Assembly: GCF_000376565.1 (NCBI RefSeq)
Contig: NZ_BARG01000021.1
Location: forward strand, 206,139 to 270,138
Direction: 5' to 3'
Source of the DNA: Streptomyces hokutonensis
GTDB lineage: Bacteria > Actinomycetota > Actinomycetes > Streptomycetales > Streptomycetaceae
DNA length: 64,000 bases
The position numbers were made by a program, and so were the translations under genes. Shown here one piece after another: positions 20,270 through 27,751 of this stretch (the first letter of the stretch is position 1; each line of letters opens with the position of its first letter). The notes beneath the pieces were generated by a model. It saw only the letters and a program-made list of their open reading frames with translations. It did no database searches and had not been told where the DNA came from.

Positions 20270-20319
20270 CTACGACGAGGCCCGCACCCCCAGCTTGGGG
20301 GGCGCGGGCCTCGTCGTAG
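20270..20319. terminator. Two-way terminator between livF and the ANTAR regulator
   Basis: Sixteen-base arms at 20270-20285 (CTACGACGAGGCCCGC) and 20304-20319 pair perfectly. Inside them CCCCC/GGGGG (20287-20291, 20297-20301) extends the helix with only a 2-base/1-base asymmetry, closed by AGCTT. It stands between the ends of two convergent genes and can serve both. Confidence 0.85.
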
Positions 20320-20334
20320 TCGCTGTCCCGTGTG

Positions 20335-20991
20335 TCAGCCCTTCGAGGACTTCTTCTCGTCCGCGTCCTGGATGACCGCCTCGGCGACCTGCTGCATCGA
20401 CATCCGACGGTCCATCGACGTCTTCTGGATCCACCGGAACGCGGCGGGCTCGCTCAGGCCGTACTCCGTCTGCAGAATCGACTTCGCTCGGTCGACCAGC
20501 TTGCGGGTCTCCAGCCGCAGCGTGAGGTCGGCGACCTCCTGCTCAAGCTGCTTGAGCTCGGTGAAGCGCGACACCGCCATCTCGATCGCGGGCACGACGT
20601 CACTCTTACTGAACGGCTTCACGAGGTACGCCATCGCACCGGCGTCCCTCGCCCGCTCGACGAGGTCGCGCTGCGAGAACGCGGTGAGCATCAGCACGGG
20701 CGCGATGCCCTCCTCGGCGATCTTCTCGGCGGCGGAGATACCGTCCAGCTTCGGCATCTTCACGTCGAGGATCACCAGGTCGGGCTTGTGCTCACGGGCC
20801 AGCTCGACGGCCTGCTCACCGTCACCGGCCTCACCGACGACGGTGTACCCCTCTTCTTCGAGCATCTCCTTGAGATCGAGCCGAATCAGGGCCTCGTCCT
20901 CGGCGATGACGACACGGGTCGTCAGCGGAGGCACGTGCGACTTGTCGTCGTCGGGCGCGTCTACGGGCTGGGGCGACTCGGGGGCGGTCAC
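20335..20991 (-). CDS. pdtaR: ANTAR-domain response regulator, PdtaR-like
   Basis: 218 residues. An N-terminal receiver domain (about 25-145) has the acidic pair AEDE, the phospho-acceptor Asp in DLVILDVKMPKLDG, the Thr in LMLTAF and the Lys in LVKPFS. A short coiled segment (FTELKQLEQEVADLTLRLETRK) leads to a C-terminal ANTAR domain (VDRAKSILQTEYGLSEPAAFRWIQKTSMDRR), which binds paired RNA hairpins and prevents transcription termination. In actinobacteria the partner kinase PdtaS is encoded elsewhere. The GTG at 20991 has GAGGAG six bases upstream. It is divergent from the tRNA gene. Confidence 0.92.
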   Translation of the reverse strand: MTAPESPQPVDAPDDDKSHVPPLTTRVVIAEDEALIRLDLKEMLEEEGYTVVGEAGDGEQAVELAREHKPDLVILDVKMPKLDGISAAEKIAEEGIAPVLMLTAFSQRDLVERARDAGAMAYLVKPFSKSDVVPAIEMAVSRFTELKQLEQEVADLTLRLETRKLVDRAKSILQTEYGLSEPAAFRWIQKTSMDRRMSMQQVAEAVIQDADEKKSSKG

Positions 20992-21023
20992 GGGGGCTCC
21001 TCGTTCAGGGCACGGGGGTAGTG

Positions 21024-21054
21024 CTGACAAGAGCCTACCTAGCTGCGATAAGGT
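21024..21054 (+). promoter_or_regulatory. Candidate promoter of the tRNA gene
   Basis: CTGACA (21024-21029) and TAAGGT (21049-21054) resemble -35 and -10 boxes with a 19-base spacer. The tRNA starts 40 bases after the -10. CCTACCT (21034-21040) and AGGTAGG (21051-21057) form an inverted repeat across the -10 that could also affect the divergent regulator gene. Confidence 0.4.
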
Positions 21055-21094
21055 AGGAGCACAGCGGGAGACCGCTGACCTTCGTTTCAAAGGG

Positions 21095-21167
21095 GCCCCG
21101 GTAGCCCAGCGGTAGAGGCAATGGATTCAAAACCCATCAAGCGTCGGTTCGAATCCGACTCGGGGTA
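21095..21167 (+). tRNA. tRNA, anticodon CAA (Leu codon UUG), short class I form
   Basis: Folds as a 73-base cloverleaf: acceptor GCCCCGG with TCGGGGT (G-U at both ends), D arm GCC/GGC with GG in the loop, anticodon arm ATGGA-TTCAAAA-CCCAT with anticodon CAA at 21128-21130, a 5-base variable region, T arm GTCGG-TTCGAAT-CCGAC, discriminator A, and no encoded CCA. Position 31-39 is an A-C mismatch. Anticodon and A73 point to leucine, but normal bacterial tRNA-Leu has a long variable arm, which is missing here. The assignment of the amino acid is therefore uncertain, the tRNA nature is not. A strong terminator follows. Confidence 0.85.
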
Positions 21168-21198
21168 CTTTTCCTTCAAATCGAAGGCCGACATTTAA

Positions 21199-21233
21199 GC
21201 GGAGGTTCACGTTCGCGTGAACCTCCGCTTTTT
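21199..21233 (+). terminator. Rho-independent terminator after the tRNA
   Basis: GCGGAGGTTCACG (21199-21211), tetraloop TTCG, perfect complement (21216-21228), then TTTTT (21229-21233). A textbook intrinsic terminator, unusual in a genome where most terminators lack a T-run. Confidence 0.92.
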
Positions 21234-21271
21234 GCTGCGTGTCGCGACGATCACTCTCACAGAGTGTCCAC

Positions 21272-22039
21272 ATGGAACAGCACAGCCCTTCGATTCGCGC
21301 TCAAGCTGTCGCACTCATGCGCCAGGGCATCCCCAACCGAATAGTCGCAGAGCGCCTCAACATCCCCCGCGGGACCGTCGGGTGGTGGCGCAGCGAGGAC
21401 CGCAAAGCGCGCGGAGAAGCCTATGAACAGCCGACAGATTGCCCCCGCTGCACCACCCGCGACCTCGACGAGTCGGCGTACGCCTACCTGCTAGGCCTCT
21501 ACCTCGGCGACGGCCACATCATCTCGAAGCGCAAGCAGCACCACCTGTCCATCTTCTGCAACGCAACCCAGACCGGCCTGGTCGCCGCCGCTGAGGACGC
21601 GATGCGCAAGGTGATGCCACTGCCCAGCGTCAGCCAGCGCCACAGGTCCGGGTGCACCGAGGTGAAGTCGTACACCAGACATTGGGCCTGCCTGTTCCCC
21701 CAGCACGCCCCCGGCAAGAAACACGAGCGCCGAATCGCCCTCGCCTCCTGGCAGCAGGAAATCGTCGACGCCCACCCCTGGGAATTCATCCGGGGCCTCA
21801 TCCACTCGGACGGCTGCCGAATCACCAACTGGACGACTCGCGTCGTAGGCGGTGAGCGAAAGCGCTACGAATATCCCCGCTACTTCTTCACCAACCTGTC
21901 CGCGGACATCAGGCAGCTCTACACCGACACCCTCGACAAAGTCGGCGTCAGCTGGAAACAGGCGAACGCCCAGAACATCTCCGTCGCCCGCAAAGCCTCA
22001 GTAGCCCTAATGGACACCCACGTAGGCCCCAAACACTGA
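21272..22039 (+). CDS. Free-standing LAGLIDADG-type endonuclease with N-terminal HTH
   Basis: 255 residues. An N-terminal helix-turn-helix (about 5-40: SIRAQAVALMRQGIPNRIVA then RGTVGWWRS) and a CPRCTTRD pair precede two LAGLIDADG motifs: YLLGLYLGDGHI (about 72-83) and FIRGLIHSDGCRI (about 174-186), each with the catalytic-type aspartate. The C-terminal part (YFFTNLSADIRQLY to SVALMDTHVGPKH) belongs to the same family. I know this family as uncharacterised actinobacterial proteins often labelled regulators. The gene begins 39 bases after the tRNA terminator, without a clear ribosome site; it uses rare codons such as ATA, CGA and CTA and has a lower GC content than its neighbours, suggesting transfer. 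It could be a homing endonuclease or a domesticated regulator. Confidence 0.75.
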   Translation: MEQHSPSIRAQAVALMRQGIPNRIVAERLNIPRGTVGWWRSEDRKARGEAYEQPTDCPRCTTRDLDESAYAYLLGLYLGDGHIISKRKQHHLSIFCNATQTGLVAAAEDAMRKVMPLPSVSQRHRSGCTEVKSYTRHWACLFPQHAPGKKHERRIALASWQQEIVDAHPWEFIRGLIHSDGCRITNWTTRVVGGERKRYEYPRYFFTNLSADIRQLYTDTLDKVGVSWKQANAQNISVARKASVALMDTHVGPKH

Positions 22040-22049
22040 CCCCCGCCGC

Positions 22050-23486
22050 CTACTTGGGACTGTCGTCCTCGCCGACATGGTGCACGCGGACGAGGTTCGT
22101 GGAGCCGGCCACCCCGGGGGGCGAGCCCGCCGTGATGACGACGATGTCGCCCTTCTGGCAGCGGCCGTACTTGAGGAGGAGTTCGTCGACCTGGTCGACC
22201 ATCGCGTCGGTGGAGTCGACGTGGGGGCCGAGGATGGTCTCGACGCCCCAGGTGAGGGTGAGTTGGGCGCGGGTGGCCGGGTCGGGGGTGAAGGCCATCA
22301 CGGGGATGGGGGACCTGTAGCGGGAGAGCCTGCGGACCGTGTCGCCGGACTGGGTGAAGGCGACCAGGTACTTCGCGCCGAGGAAGTCGCCCATTTCGGC
22401 GGCCGCTCGGGCCACCGCGCCGCCCTGGGTGCGGGGCTTGTTGCGCTCGGTCAGTGGGGGCAGGCCCTTGGCGAGGATGTCCTCCTCGGCGGCTTCGACG
22501 ATGCGGGCCATGGTGGTGACGGTGGCGATGGGGTAGTTCCCGACGCTGGTCTCGCCGGACAGCATCACCGCGTCCGTGCCGTCGATGATGGCGTTCGCGA
22601 CGTCGGAGGCCTCCGCGCGGGTGGGGCGGGAGTTCTCGATCATCGAGTCGAGCATCTGCGTGGCGACGATGACCGGCTTGGCGTTGCGCTTGGCGAGTTT
22701 GATGGCTCGCTTCTGGACGATCGGGACCTGTTCGAGGGGCATTTCGACGCCGAGGTCGCCGCGGGCGACCATGATGCCGTCGAAGGCGGCGACGATGTCG
22801 TCGATGGCCTCGACCGCCTGGGGTTTCTCGACCTTGGCGATGACGGGGAGGCGGTGGCCCTCCTCGTCCATGATGCGGTGGACGTCGTCGATGTCCTTGC
22901 CGCTGCGGACGAAGGAGAGGGCGATGACGTCGAAGCCGGAGCGGAGCGCCCAGCGGAGGTCGTCCTCGTCCTTGTCGGAGAGGGCGGGGACGGAGACGGC
23001 GACTCCGGGGAGGTTGAGGCCCTTGTGGTCGGAGACCATGCCGCCTTCGACGACCTTGGTGTGGACGCGGGGGCCGTCGACGGAGGTGACTTCGAGGCAG
23101 ACCTTGCCGTCGTCGACGAGGACGCGTTCGCCGGGGGTGACGTCGGTGGCGAGGCCGGCGTAGGTGGTGCCGCAGGACTGGCGGTCACCTTCGGCGCCGT
23201 CTTCGACGGTGATGGTGAAGGTGTCTCCGCGTTCAAGGAGTACGGGGCCTTCGGTGAATCGGCCGAGTCGGATCTTCGGGCCTTGAAGGTCGGCGAGCAT
23301 TCCGATGCTGCGGCCGGTCTCTTCGGCGGCCTTTCGGACCCGCTGGAAGCGCTCCTCGTGTTCGGCGTGGGTGCCGTGGCTGAGGTTGAAGCGGGCTACG
23401 TCCATTCCGGCTTCGACCAGGGCTTTGATCTGGTCGTACGAGTCGGTGGCGGGGCCCAAAGTACAGACGATTTTTGCTCGGCGCAT
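22050..23486 (-). CDS. pyk: Pyruvate kinase
   Basis: 478 residues, the normal length. Converts phosphoenolpyruvate and ADP into pyruvate and ATP, the last step of glycolysis. Family motifs: MRRAKIVCTLGPA, MDVARFNLSHGTH (substrate Arg and K+ site Asn/Ser), LADLQGPKIRLG, DVIALSFVRS, the active-site signature VIAKVEKPQAVEAIDDI, MVARGDLGVEMP and KPVIVATQMLDSM, followed by the C-terminal allosteric domain with VAFTQSGDTVRRLSRYR. The gene is convergent with the LAGLIDADG gene with a 10-base gap. The start MRRAKI is conserved; the upstream ribosome site is weak. Confidence 0.96.
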   Translation of the reverse strand: MRRAKIVCTLGPATDSYDQIKALVEAGMDVARFNLSHGTHAEHEERFQRVRKAAEETGRSIGMLADLQGPKIRLGRFTEGPVLLERGDTFTITVEDGAEGDRQSCGTTYAGLATDVTPGERVLVDDGKVCLEVTSVDGPRVHTKVVEGGMVSDHKGLNLPGVAVSVPALSDKDEDDLRWALRSGFDVIALSFVRSGKDIDDVHRIMDEEGHRLPVIAKVEKPQAVEAIDDIVAAFDGIMVARGDLGVEMPLEQVPIVQKRAIKLAKRNAKPVIVATQMLDSMIENSRPTRAEASDVANAIIDGTDAVMLSGETSVGNYPIATVTTMARIVEAAEEDILAKGLPPLTERNKPRTQGGAVARAAAEMGDFLGAKYLVAFTQSGDTVRRLSRYRSPIPVMAFTPDPATRAQLTLTWGVETILGPHVDSTDAMVDQVDELLLKYGRCQKGDIVVITAGSPPGVAGSTNLVRVHHVGEDDSPK

Positions 23487-23631
23487 GGTTTGAGCCTAGG
23501 CCTTACCGGCGGGTAGGGAATTGGTCGCGCATGACTACTCAACAACCTTTGGGTGAAGGGTTATTGACAAGGCTTGAATGTGCGGCCGGGTGCTCCAATG
23601 AGCGTTCGAATGGTCGCCGTGTGAACTCCGG

Positions 23632-24351
23632 TCACAGAATCGGGGGTGCCATCGTGAAGCGTGCGTTGACCTGGGCGTAGACGTGTTGCCGTTGGGGTTC
23701 GAGGTCGAGGGGTGCGGCGGCGGTGTCCTCGGCGGCTGCGCCGGCGAGGGACATGGAGCGCATACGGCGTTGGGGGGTGCCGTAGGTTTCGGCGTTCTCG
23801 GCGCCGATGTCGGCGAGTTCGACGAGGGCGGCGAGGGTGGTGCCGAGGGCTTCGGCGTATTCGCGGGCGCGTTGGACGGCTTCGCGGACGGCTTGCTGGC
23901 GGGCCTGACGGTGGACGGGTGAGTCGGGGCGCAGGGCCCACCAGGGGCCGTCGACGCGGGTGAGGTCGAGGTCGGCGAGGCGGGTGGTGAGTTCGCCGAG
24001 GGTGGTGAAGTCGGTGAGTTCGGCGGTGATGTGGACGCGGCCGAGGTAGGCGCGGACGCGTTCGCCGCGGGCGTGCGGGTTGAGTTCGGGGGTGATGGAG
24101 AAGCCGCCGGTTTCGAGGCGTTCGACTGCTTCGCCATAGGTTTTGACCAGGTCGAGGACGGCGGCGTTGCGGCGGGTGAGGTCGTCGAGGGCGGTACGGC
24201 GGTCGGTGCCGCGGGCGGCGACGGTGATGCCGATGCGGGCGATCTCGGGGTCGACTTCGAGGCGGGCTTCGCCGCGGACGGCGATGCGGGGTGCGTCGGG
24301 GGTGCCGTAGGGGACGGGGGGTTGCTGGTCGTCCGTGCTGGGCGTGGTCAT
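23632..24351 (-). CDS. SIMPL domain-containing protein
   Basis: 239 residues of the SIMPL (DUF541) family: PRIAVRGEARLEVDPEIARIGITV at the front, ERLETGGFSITPEL, and RQQAVREAVQRAREYAEALGT in the helical middle. No signal peptide is evident, unlike several Gram-negative members such as YggE, so it is probably cytoplasmic. Function in Streptomyces is unknown. The ATG at 24351 is chosen for the MTTPSTDDQQ start; a GTG three codons upstream is possible. It is upstream of pyk on the same strand, with 145 bases between. Confidence 0.85.
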   Translation of the reverse strand: MTTPSTDDQQPPVPYGTPDAPRIAVRGEARLEVDPEIARIGITVAARGTDRRTALDDLTRRNAAVLDLVKTYGEAVERLETGGFSITPELNPHARGERVRAYLGRVHITAELTDFTTLGELTTRLADLDLTRVDGPWWALRPDSPVHRQARQQAVREAVQRAREYAEALGTTLAALVELADIGAENAETYGTPQRRMRSMSLAGAAAEDTAAAPLDLEPQRQHVYAQVNARFTMAPPIL

Positions 24352-24420
24352 ACGTCCCACTCTGTCAGTCGTGCCGCCTGCTGGTCATCAGATCGAAACC
24401 TGCGGGACCTGTCGCATCCA

Positions 24421-24442
24421 GTAAGAAGCAAGTAAGAATCTA
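24421..24442. promoter_or_regulatory. Two 11-bp direct repeats ahead of the nucleotidase gene
   Basis: GTAAGAA occurs at 24421-24427 and 24432-24438, exactly 11 bases apart. Read on the other strand the units contain TTC at the place of the GTTCACC core of Streptomyces PhoP boxes, which are also 11-bp direct repeats. The match to the core is weak. It ends about 36 bases before the start codon of an exported 5'-nucleotidase, a plausible phosphate-starvation gene. Confidence 0.3.
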
Positions 24443-24478
24443 CGCGCGTTGTTGACCGTTTCCCGAGGAGATCCAGAG

Positions 24479-26284
24479 ATGCCCTTGAACCGCCGGAAGT
24501 TCCTGAAGAAGTCCGCCGTGACGGGTGCGGGGGTGGCGCTGGCCGGTGCGGCGGCGGCTCCGGCGGCGCAGGCCGCGGAGAAGCAGAAGCCGGGGCGGCA
24601 CCCGAAGCGGTATTCGCTGACGGTGATGGGCACGACGGATCTGCACGGGCATGTCTTCAACTGGGACTACTTCAAGGATGCGGAGTACGCGGACGCCAAG
24701 GGCAACGCGATGGGTCTGGCGCGGGTGTCGACCCTGGTGAACCAGGTCCGGCAGGAGAAGGGGCGGCGGAACACGCTGCTGCTGGACGCGGGCGACACGA
24801 TCCAGGGCACTCCGCTCACGTACTACTTCGCGAAGGTGGACCCGATCACCGCCAAGGGTGGTCCGGTGCATCCGATGGCGCAGGCGATGAACGCGATCGG
24901 GTATGACGCGGCGGCGCTGGGGAACCACGAGTTCAACTACGGCATCGAGACGCTGCGGAAGTTCGAGGACCAGTGCCGTTTCCCGCTGCTGGGGGCGAAC
25001 GCGCTGGACGCGAAGACGTTGAAGCCCGCGTTCCCGCCGTACTTCATCAAGAAGTTCCAGGTGCCGGGGGCGCCGCCGGTGAAGGTGGCGGTGCTGGGGC
25101 TGACGAACCCGGGGATCGCGATCTGGGACAAGGCGTATGTGCAGGGGAAGTTGACGTTCCCGGGGCTTGAGGAGCAGGCGGCGAAGTGGGTGCCGAAGCT
25201 GCGGTCCATGGGTGCGGACGTCGTCGTGGTGTCGGCGCATTCGGGGTCGTCGGGGACGTCGTCGTACGGTGATCAGCTGCCGTACGTGGAGAACTCGGCG
25301 GCGCTGGTCGCGCAGCAGGTGCCGGGGATCGACGCGATTCTGGTGGGTCACGCGCATGTGGAGATCCCGGAGTTGAAGGTCACGAACACGGCGACCGGCA
25401 AGACGGTCGTGCTGTCCGAGCCGCTGGCCTACGCCGAGCGGTTGAGCGTGTTCGACTTCGAGTTGGTCTTCGAGAAGGGGCGTTGGACGGTCGAGTCGGT
25501 GGCGGCCTCGCTGCGCGACGCGAAGACGGTCGCGGACGATCCGAAGATCACGCGGTTGCTGAAGGACGAGCACGCGCTGGTCGTGGAGTACGTCAACCAG
25601 GTGGTCGGCACGGCGACGGCGACGCTGACGACGGTGGACGCGCGGTACAAGGACGCGCCGATCATCGACCTCATCACCAAGGTCCAAGAAGACGTGGTGA
25701 AGGCGGCGTTGGCGGGGACGGCGTATGCGTCGCTGCCGGTGATCGCGCAGGCGTCGCCGTTCTCGCGGACCTCGGAGATCCCGGCGGGCGAGGTGACGAT
25801 CCGGGATCTGTCGGGTCTGTACGTGTACGACAACACGCTGGTCGCGAAGCTCCTGACGGGTGCTCAGGTGCGGGCGTACCTGGAGTACTCGGCGCAGTAC
25901 TTCGTGCAGACGGCCGCCGACGCGGTCGTCGACCCGGAGAAGCTGACGAACGCGAACGGCCGTCCGGACTACAACTACGACTACGTGTCGGGGTTCTCGT
26001 ACGAGATCGACATCGCGCAGGCGGCCGGTTCGCGGATCAGGAACCTGACGTACAACGGTGCGGCGCTGGACGACGCACAGCAGTTCGTGCTGGCGGTGAA
26101 CAACTACCGGGCGAACGGCGGCGGCGCGTTCCCGCATGTGGCGTCGGCGACCGAGGTGTGGTCGGAGTCGACGGAGATCCGGACGCGGATCGCGGAGTGG
26201 GTGACCGCGAAGGGTGTGCTGGATCCGGCGGAATTCGCCTCGGTGGACTGGAAGTTGACGCGGAACGGGACGCCTGTCTTCTAG
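24479..26284 (+). CDS. Tat-exported 5'-nucleotidase / cyclic nucleotide phosphodiesterase
   Basis: 601 residues. The twin-arginine signal NRRKFLKKSAVTGAG ends near AAQAAEK. The metallophosphatase domain has its full metal-binding set: TDLHGH, DAGDTIQGT, GNHEFNYG, VSAHSG and GHAHVE. The C-terminal 5'-nucleotidase domain (about 385-560) contains the substrate-stacking region with SRTSEIPAGEVTIRDL, YNYDYVSGFSYEID and NNYRANGGGAFP. It hydrolyses extracellular nucleotides to nucleosides and phosphate. The ATG at 24479 with GAGGAG eight bases upstream gives a proper Tat signal at the very N-terminus. Divergent from the SIMPL gene. Confidence 0.92.
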   Translation: MPLNRRKFLKKSAVTGAGVALAGAAAAPAAQAAEKQKPGRHPKRYSLTVMGTTDLHGHVFNWDYFKDAEYADAKGNAMGLARVSTLVNQVRQEKGRRNTLLLDAGDTIQGTPLTYYFAKVDPITAKGGPVHPMAQAMNAIGYDAAALGNHEFNYGIETLRKFEDQCRFPLLGANALDAKTLKPAFPPYFIKKFQVPGAPPVKVAVLGLTNPGIAIWDKAYVQGKLTFPGLEEQAAKWVPKLRSMGADVVVVSAHSGSSGTSSYGDQLPYVENSAALVAQQVPGIDAILVGHAHVEIPELKVTNTATGKTVVLSEPLAYAERLSVFDFELVFEKGRWTVESVAASLRDAKTVADDPKITRLLKDEHALVVEYVNQVVGTATATLTTVDARYKDAPIIDLITKVQEDVVKAALAGTAYASLPVIAQASPFSRTSEIPAGEVTIRDLSGLYVYDNTLVAKLLTGAQVRAYLEYSAQYFVQTAADAVVDPEKLTNANGRPDYNYDYVSGFSYEIDIAQAAGSRIRNLTYNGAALDDAQQFVLAVNNYRANGGGAFPHVASATEVWSESTEIRTRIAEWVTAKGVLDPAEFASVDWKLTRNGTPVF

Positions 26285-26299
26285 GGCCTGCTGGAGCCC

Positions 26300-27751
26300 T
26301 CACCTTCCTTCGACGAGGGGGGTGAGGGTGCGGGCGGCCTGCCGGGCCGGGGGGATCTGCGGCTGCGGGTCGAGTCCGAAGGTCGTGAAGGCCGTCCGGT
26401 CCGGCAGGGGGTAAGGCTCTTTGCCGGTCAGGGAGTTGAGGATGGTGGCGCTGCGCCAGGCGGCGAGGCCGAGGTCGGGGGCGCCGACTCCGTGGGTGTG
26501 GAGTTCGGCGTTCTGGACGTAGACCTGGCAGCCGGCGCCGGTGACGGAGGGGTCGAGGACGAGTCTGAACTGCTCGTCGACGCGCGGGCGTTCGGCGCTG
26601 TCGCGGCGCAGGTAGGGGTCGAGTCCGGCGAGGATGCGGCCGAGGGGGCGTTCGCGGTAGCCGGTGGCGAGGACGACGGCGTCGGTGGTGAGGCGGGAGC
26701 GGGTGTTCTGCTGGACGTGTTCCAGGTGGAGTTCGACCTTGGTGGTCGCGATCCGGCCGGCGGTGCGGACGCGGACGCCGGGGGTGAGGACGGCGTCGGG
26801 CCAGCCGCCGTGCAGGGTACGGCGGTAGAGCTCGTCGTGGATGGCGGCGATGGTGTCGGCGTCGATGCCCTTGTGGAGTTGCCACTGGGCGGTGACGAGG
26901 CGGTCGCGGACGGGTTCGGCGAGGGCGTGGAAGTAGCGGGTGTAGTCGGGGGTGAAGTGCTCCAGGCCGAGCTTGGAGTACTCCATGGGGGCGAAGGCCT
27001 CGCTGCGGCCGATCCAGTGGAGTTTCTCGTGTCCGGCGGGCCGCTTGCGGAGCAGGTCGAGGAAGACTTCGGCGCCGCTCTGTCCTGAGCCGATGACGGT
27101 GATGTGCTCGGCGGCGAGGAAGGTCTCGCGGTGGGCGAGGTAGTCGGCGGCGTGGATCACGGGAACGCCGGGGGCTTCGACGAGCGGCTTGAGCGGGTCG
27201 GGGACGTAGGGGGCGGTGCCGACGCCGAGGACGATGTTCTTGGTGTACGTGCGGCCGAGGGCTTCGGCTTCGCCGTCGCTGTCGAGCTGGGTGAAGTCGA
27301 CCTCGAAGACGTCGCGTTCGGGGTTGAAGCGGACGGCGTCGACCTGGTGGCCGAAGTGGAGTCCGGGGAGGCTGTCGGCGACCCAGCGGCAGTAGGCGTC
27401 GTATTCGGCGCGCTGGATGCGGAAGCGCTCGGCGAAGTAGAAGGGGAAGAGCCGGTCGCGGACCTTGAGGTAGTTGAGGAAGGACCAGGGGCTGGCGGGG
27501 TCGGCGAGGGTCACCAGGTCGGCGAGGAAGGGGACTTGGACGGTGGTGCCGTCGATGAGCAGGCCGGGGTGCCAGTCGAAGCCGGGGCGCTGTTCGTAGA
27601 AGGCGGTGTCGAGTTCGGTGAGGGGGTGGGCGAGGGCGGCCAGCGAGAGGTTGAAGGGGCCGATGCCGATGCCGACCAGGTCGCGGGGTGGATCGGGTTC
27701 GTGGCGTGGGGGGTTGGGGGTCCGGGGGTGACCCGTCGGGGGGTGGCTCAT
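26300..27751 (-). CDS. L-lysine/diamine N-hydroxylase (DesB/IucD/SidA family)
   Basis: 483-residue flavin-dependent N-hydroxylating monooxygenase. FAD motif GIGIGPFNLSLAAL near the N-terminus, the LLIDGTTVQVPFLADLVTLADP and FLNYLK substrate-side segment, NADPH motif VIGSGQSGAEVF and the late LATGYRERP motif are all seen. Such enzymes hydroxylate the terminal amino group of lysine, ornithine, cadaverine or putrescine as the first step of hydroxamate siderophores. The start overlaps the stop of the upstream decarboxylase gene by ATGA, so the pair is translationally coupled, as in desAB. No acyltransferase or NIS synthetase gene is next to it. Confidence 0.9.
   Translation of the reverse strand: MSHPPTGHPRTPNPPRHEPDPPRDLVGIGIGPFNLSLAALAHPLTELDTAFYEQRPGFDWHPGLLIDGTTVQVPFLADLVTLADPASPWSFLNYLKVRDRLFPFYFAERFRIQRAEYDAYCRWVADSLPGLHFGHQVDAVRFNPERDVFEVDFTQLDSDGEAEALGRTYTKNIVLGVGTAPYVPDPLKPLVEAPGVPVIHAADYLAHRETFLAAEHITVIGSGQSGAEVFLDLLRKRPAGHEKLHWIGRSEAFAPMEYSKLGLEHFTPDYTRYFHALAEPVRDRLVTAQWQLHKGIDADTIAAIHDELYRRTLHGGWPDAVLTPGVRVRTAGRIATTKVELHLEHVQQNTRSRLTTDAVVLATGYRERPLGRILAGLDPYLRRDSAERPRVDEQFRLVLDPSVTGAGCQVYVQNAELHTHGVGAPDLGLAAWRSATILNSLTGKEPYPLPDRTAFTTFGLDPQPQIPPARQAARTLTPLVEGR

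Noticed and set aside
21126..21132. Reading the tRNA anticodon as TCA (UGA decoding, selenocysteine-like)
   Set aside because: That reading places a mismatch next to the loop and the wrong base at position 33; CAA fits the 7-base loop.
21095..22060. Attachment-site duplication of the tRNA 3' end (integrated element)
   Set aside because: No second copy of the tRNA 3' end was seen after the LAGLIDADG gene; the insert would be under 1 kb and has no integrase.
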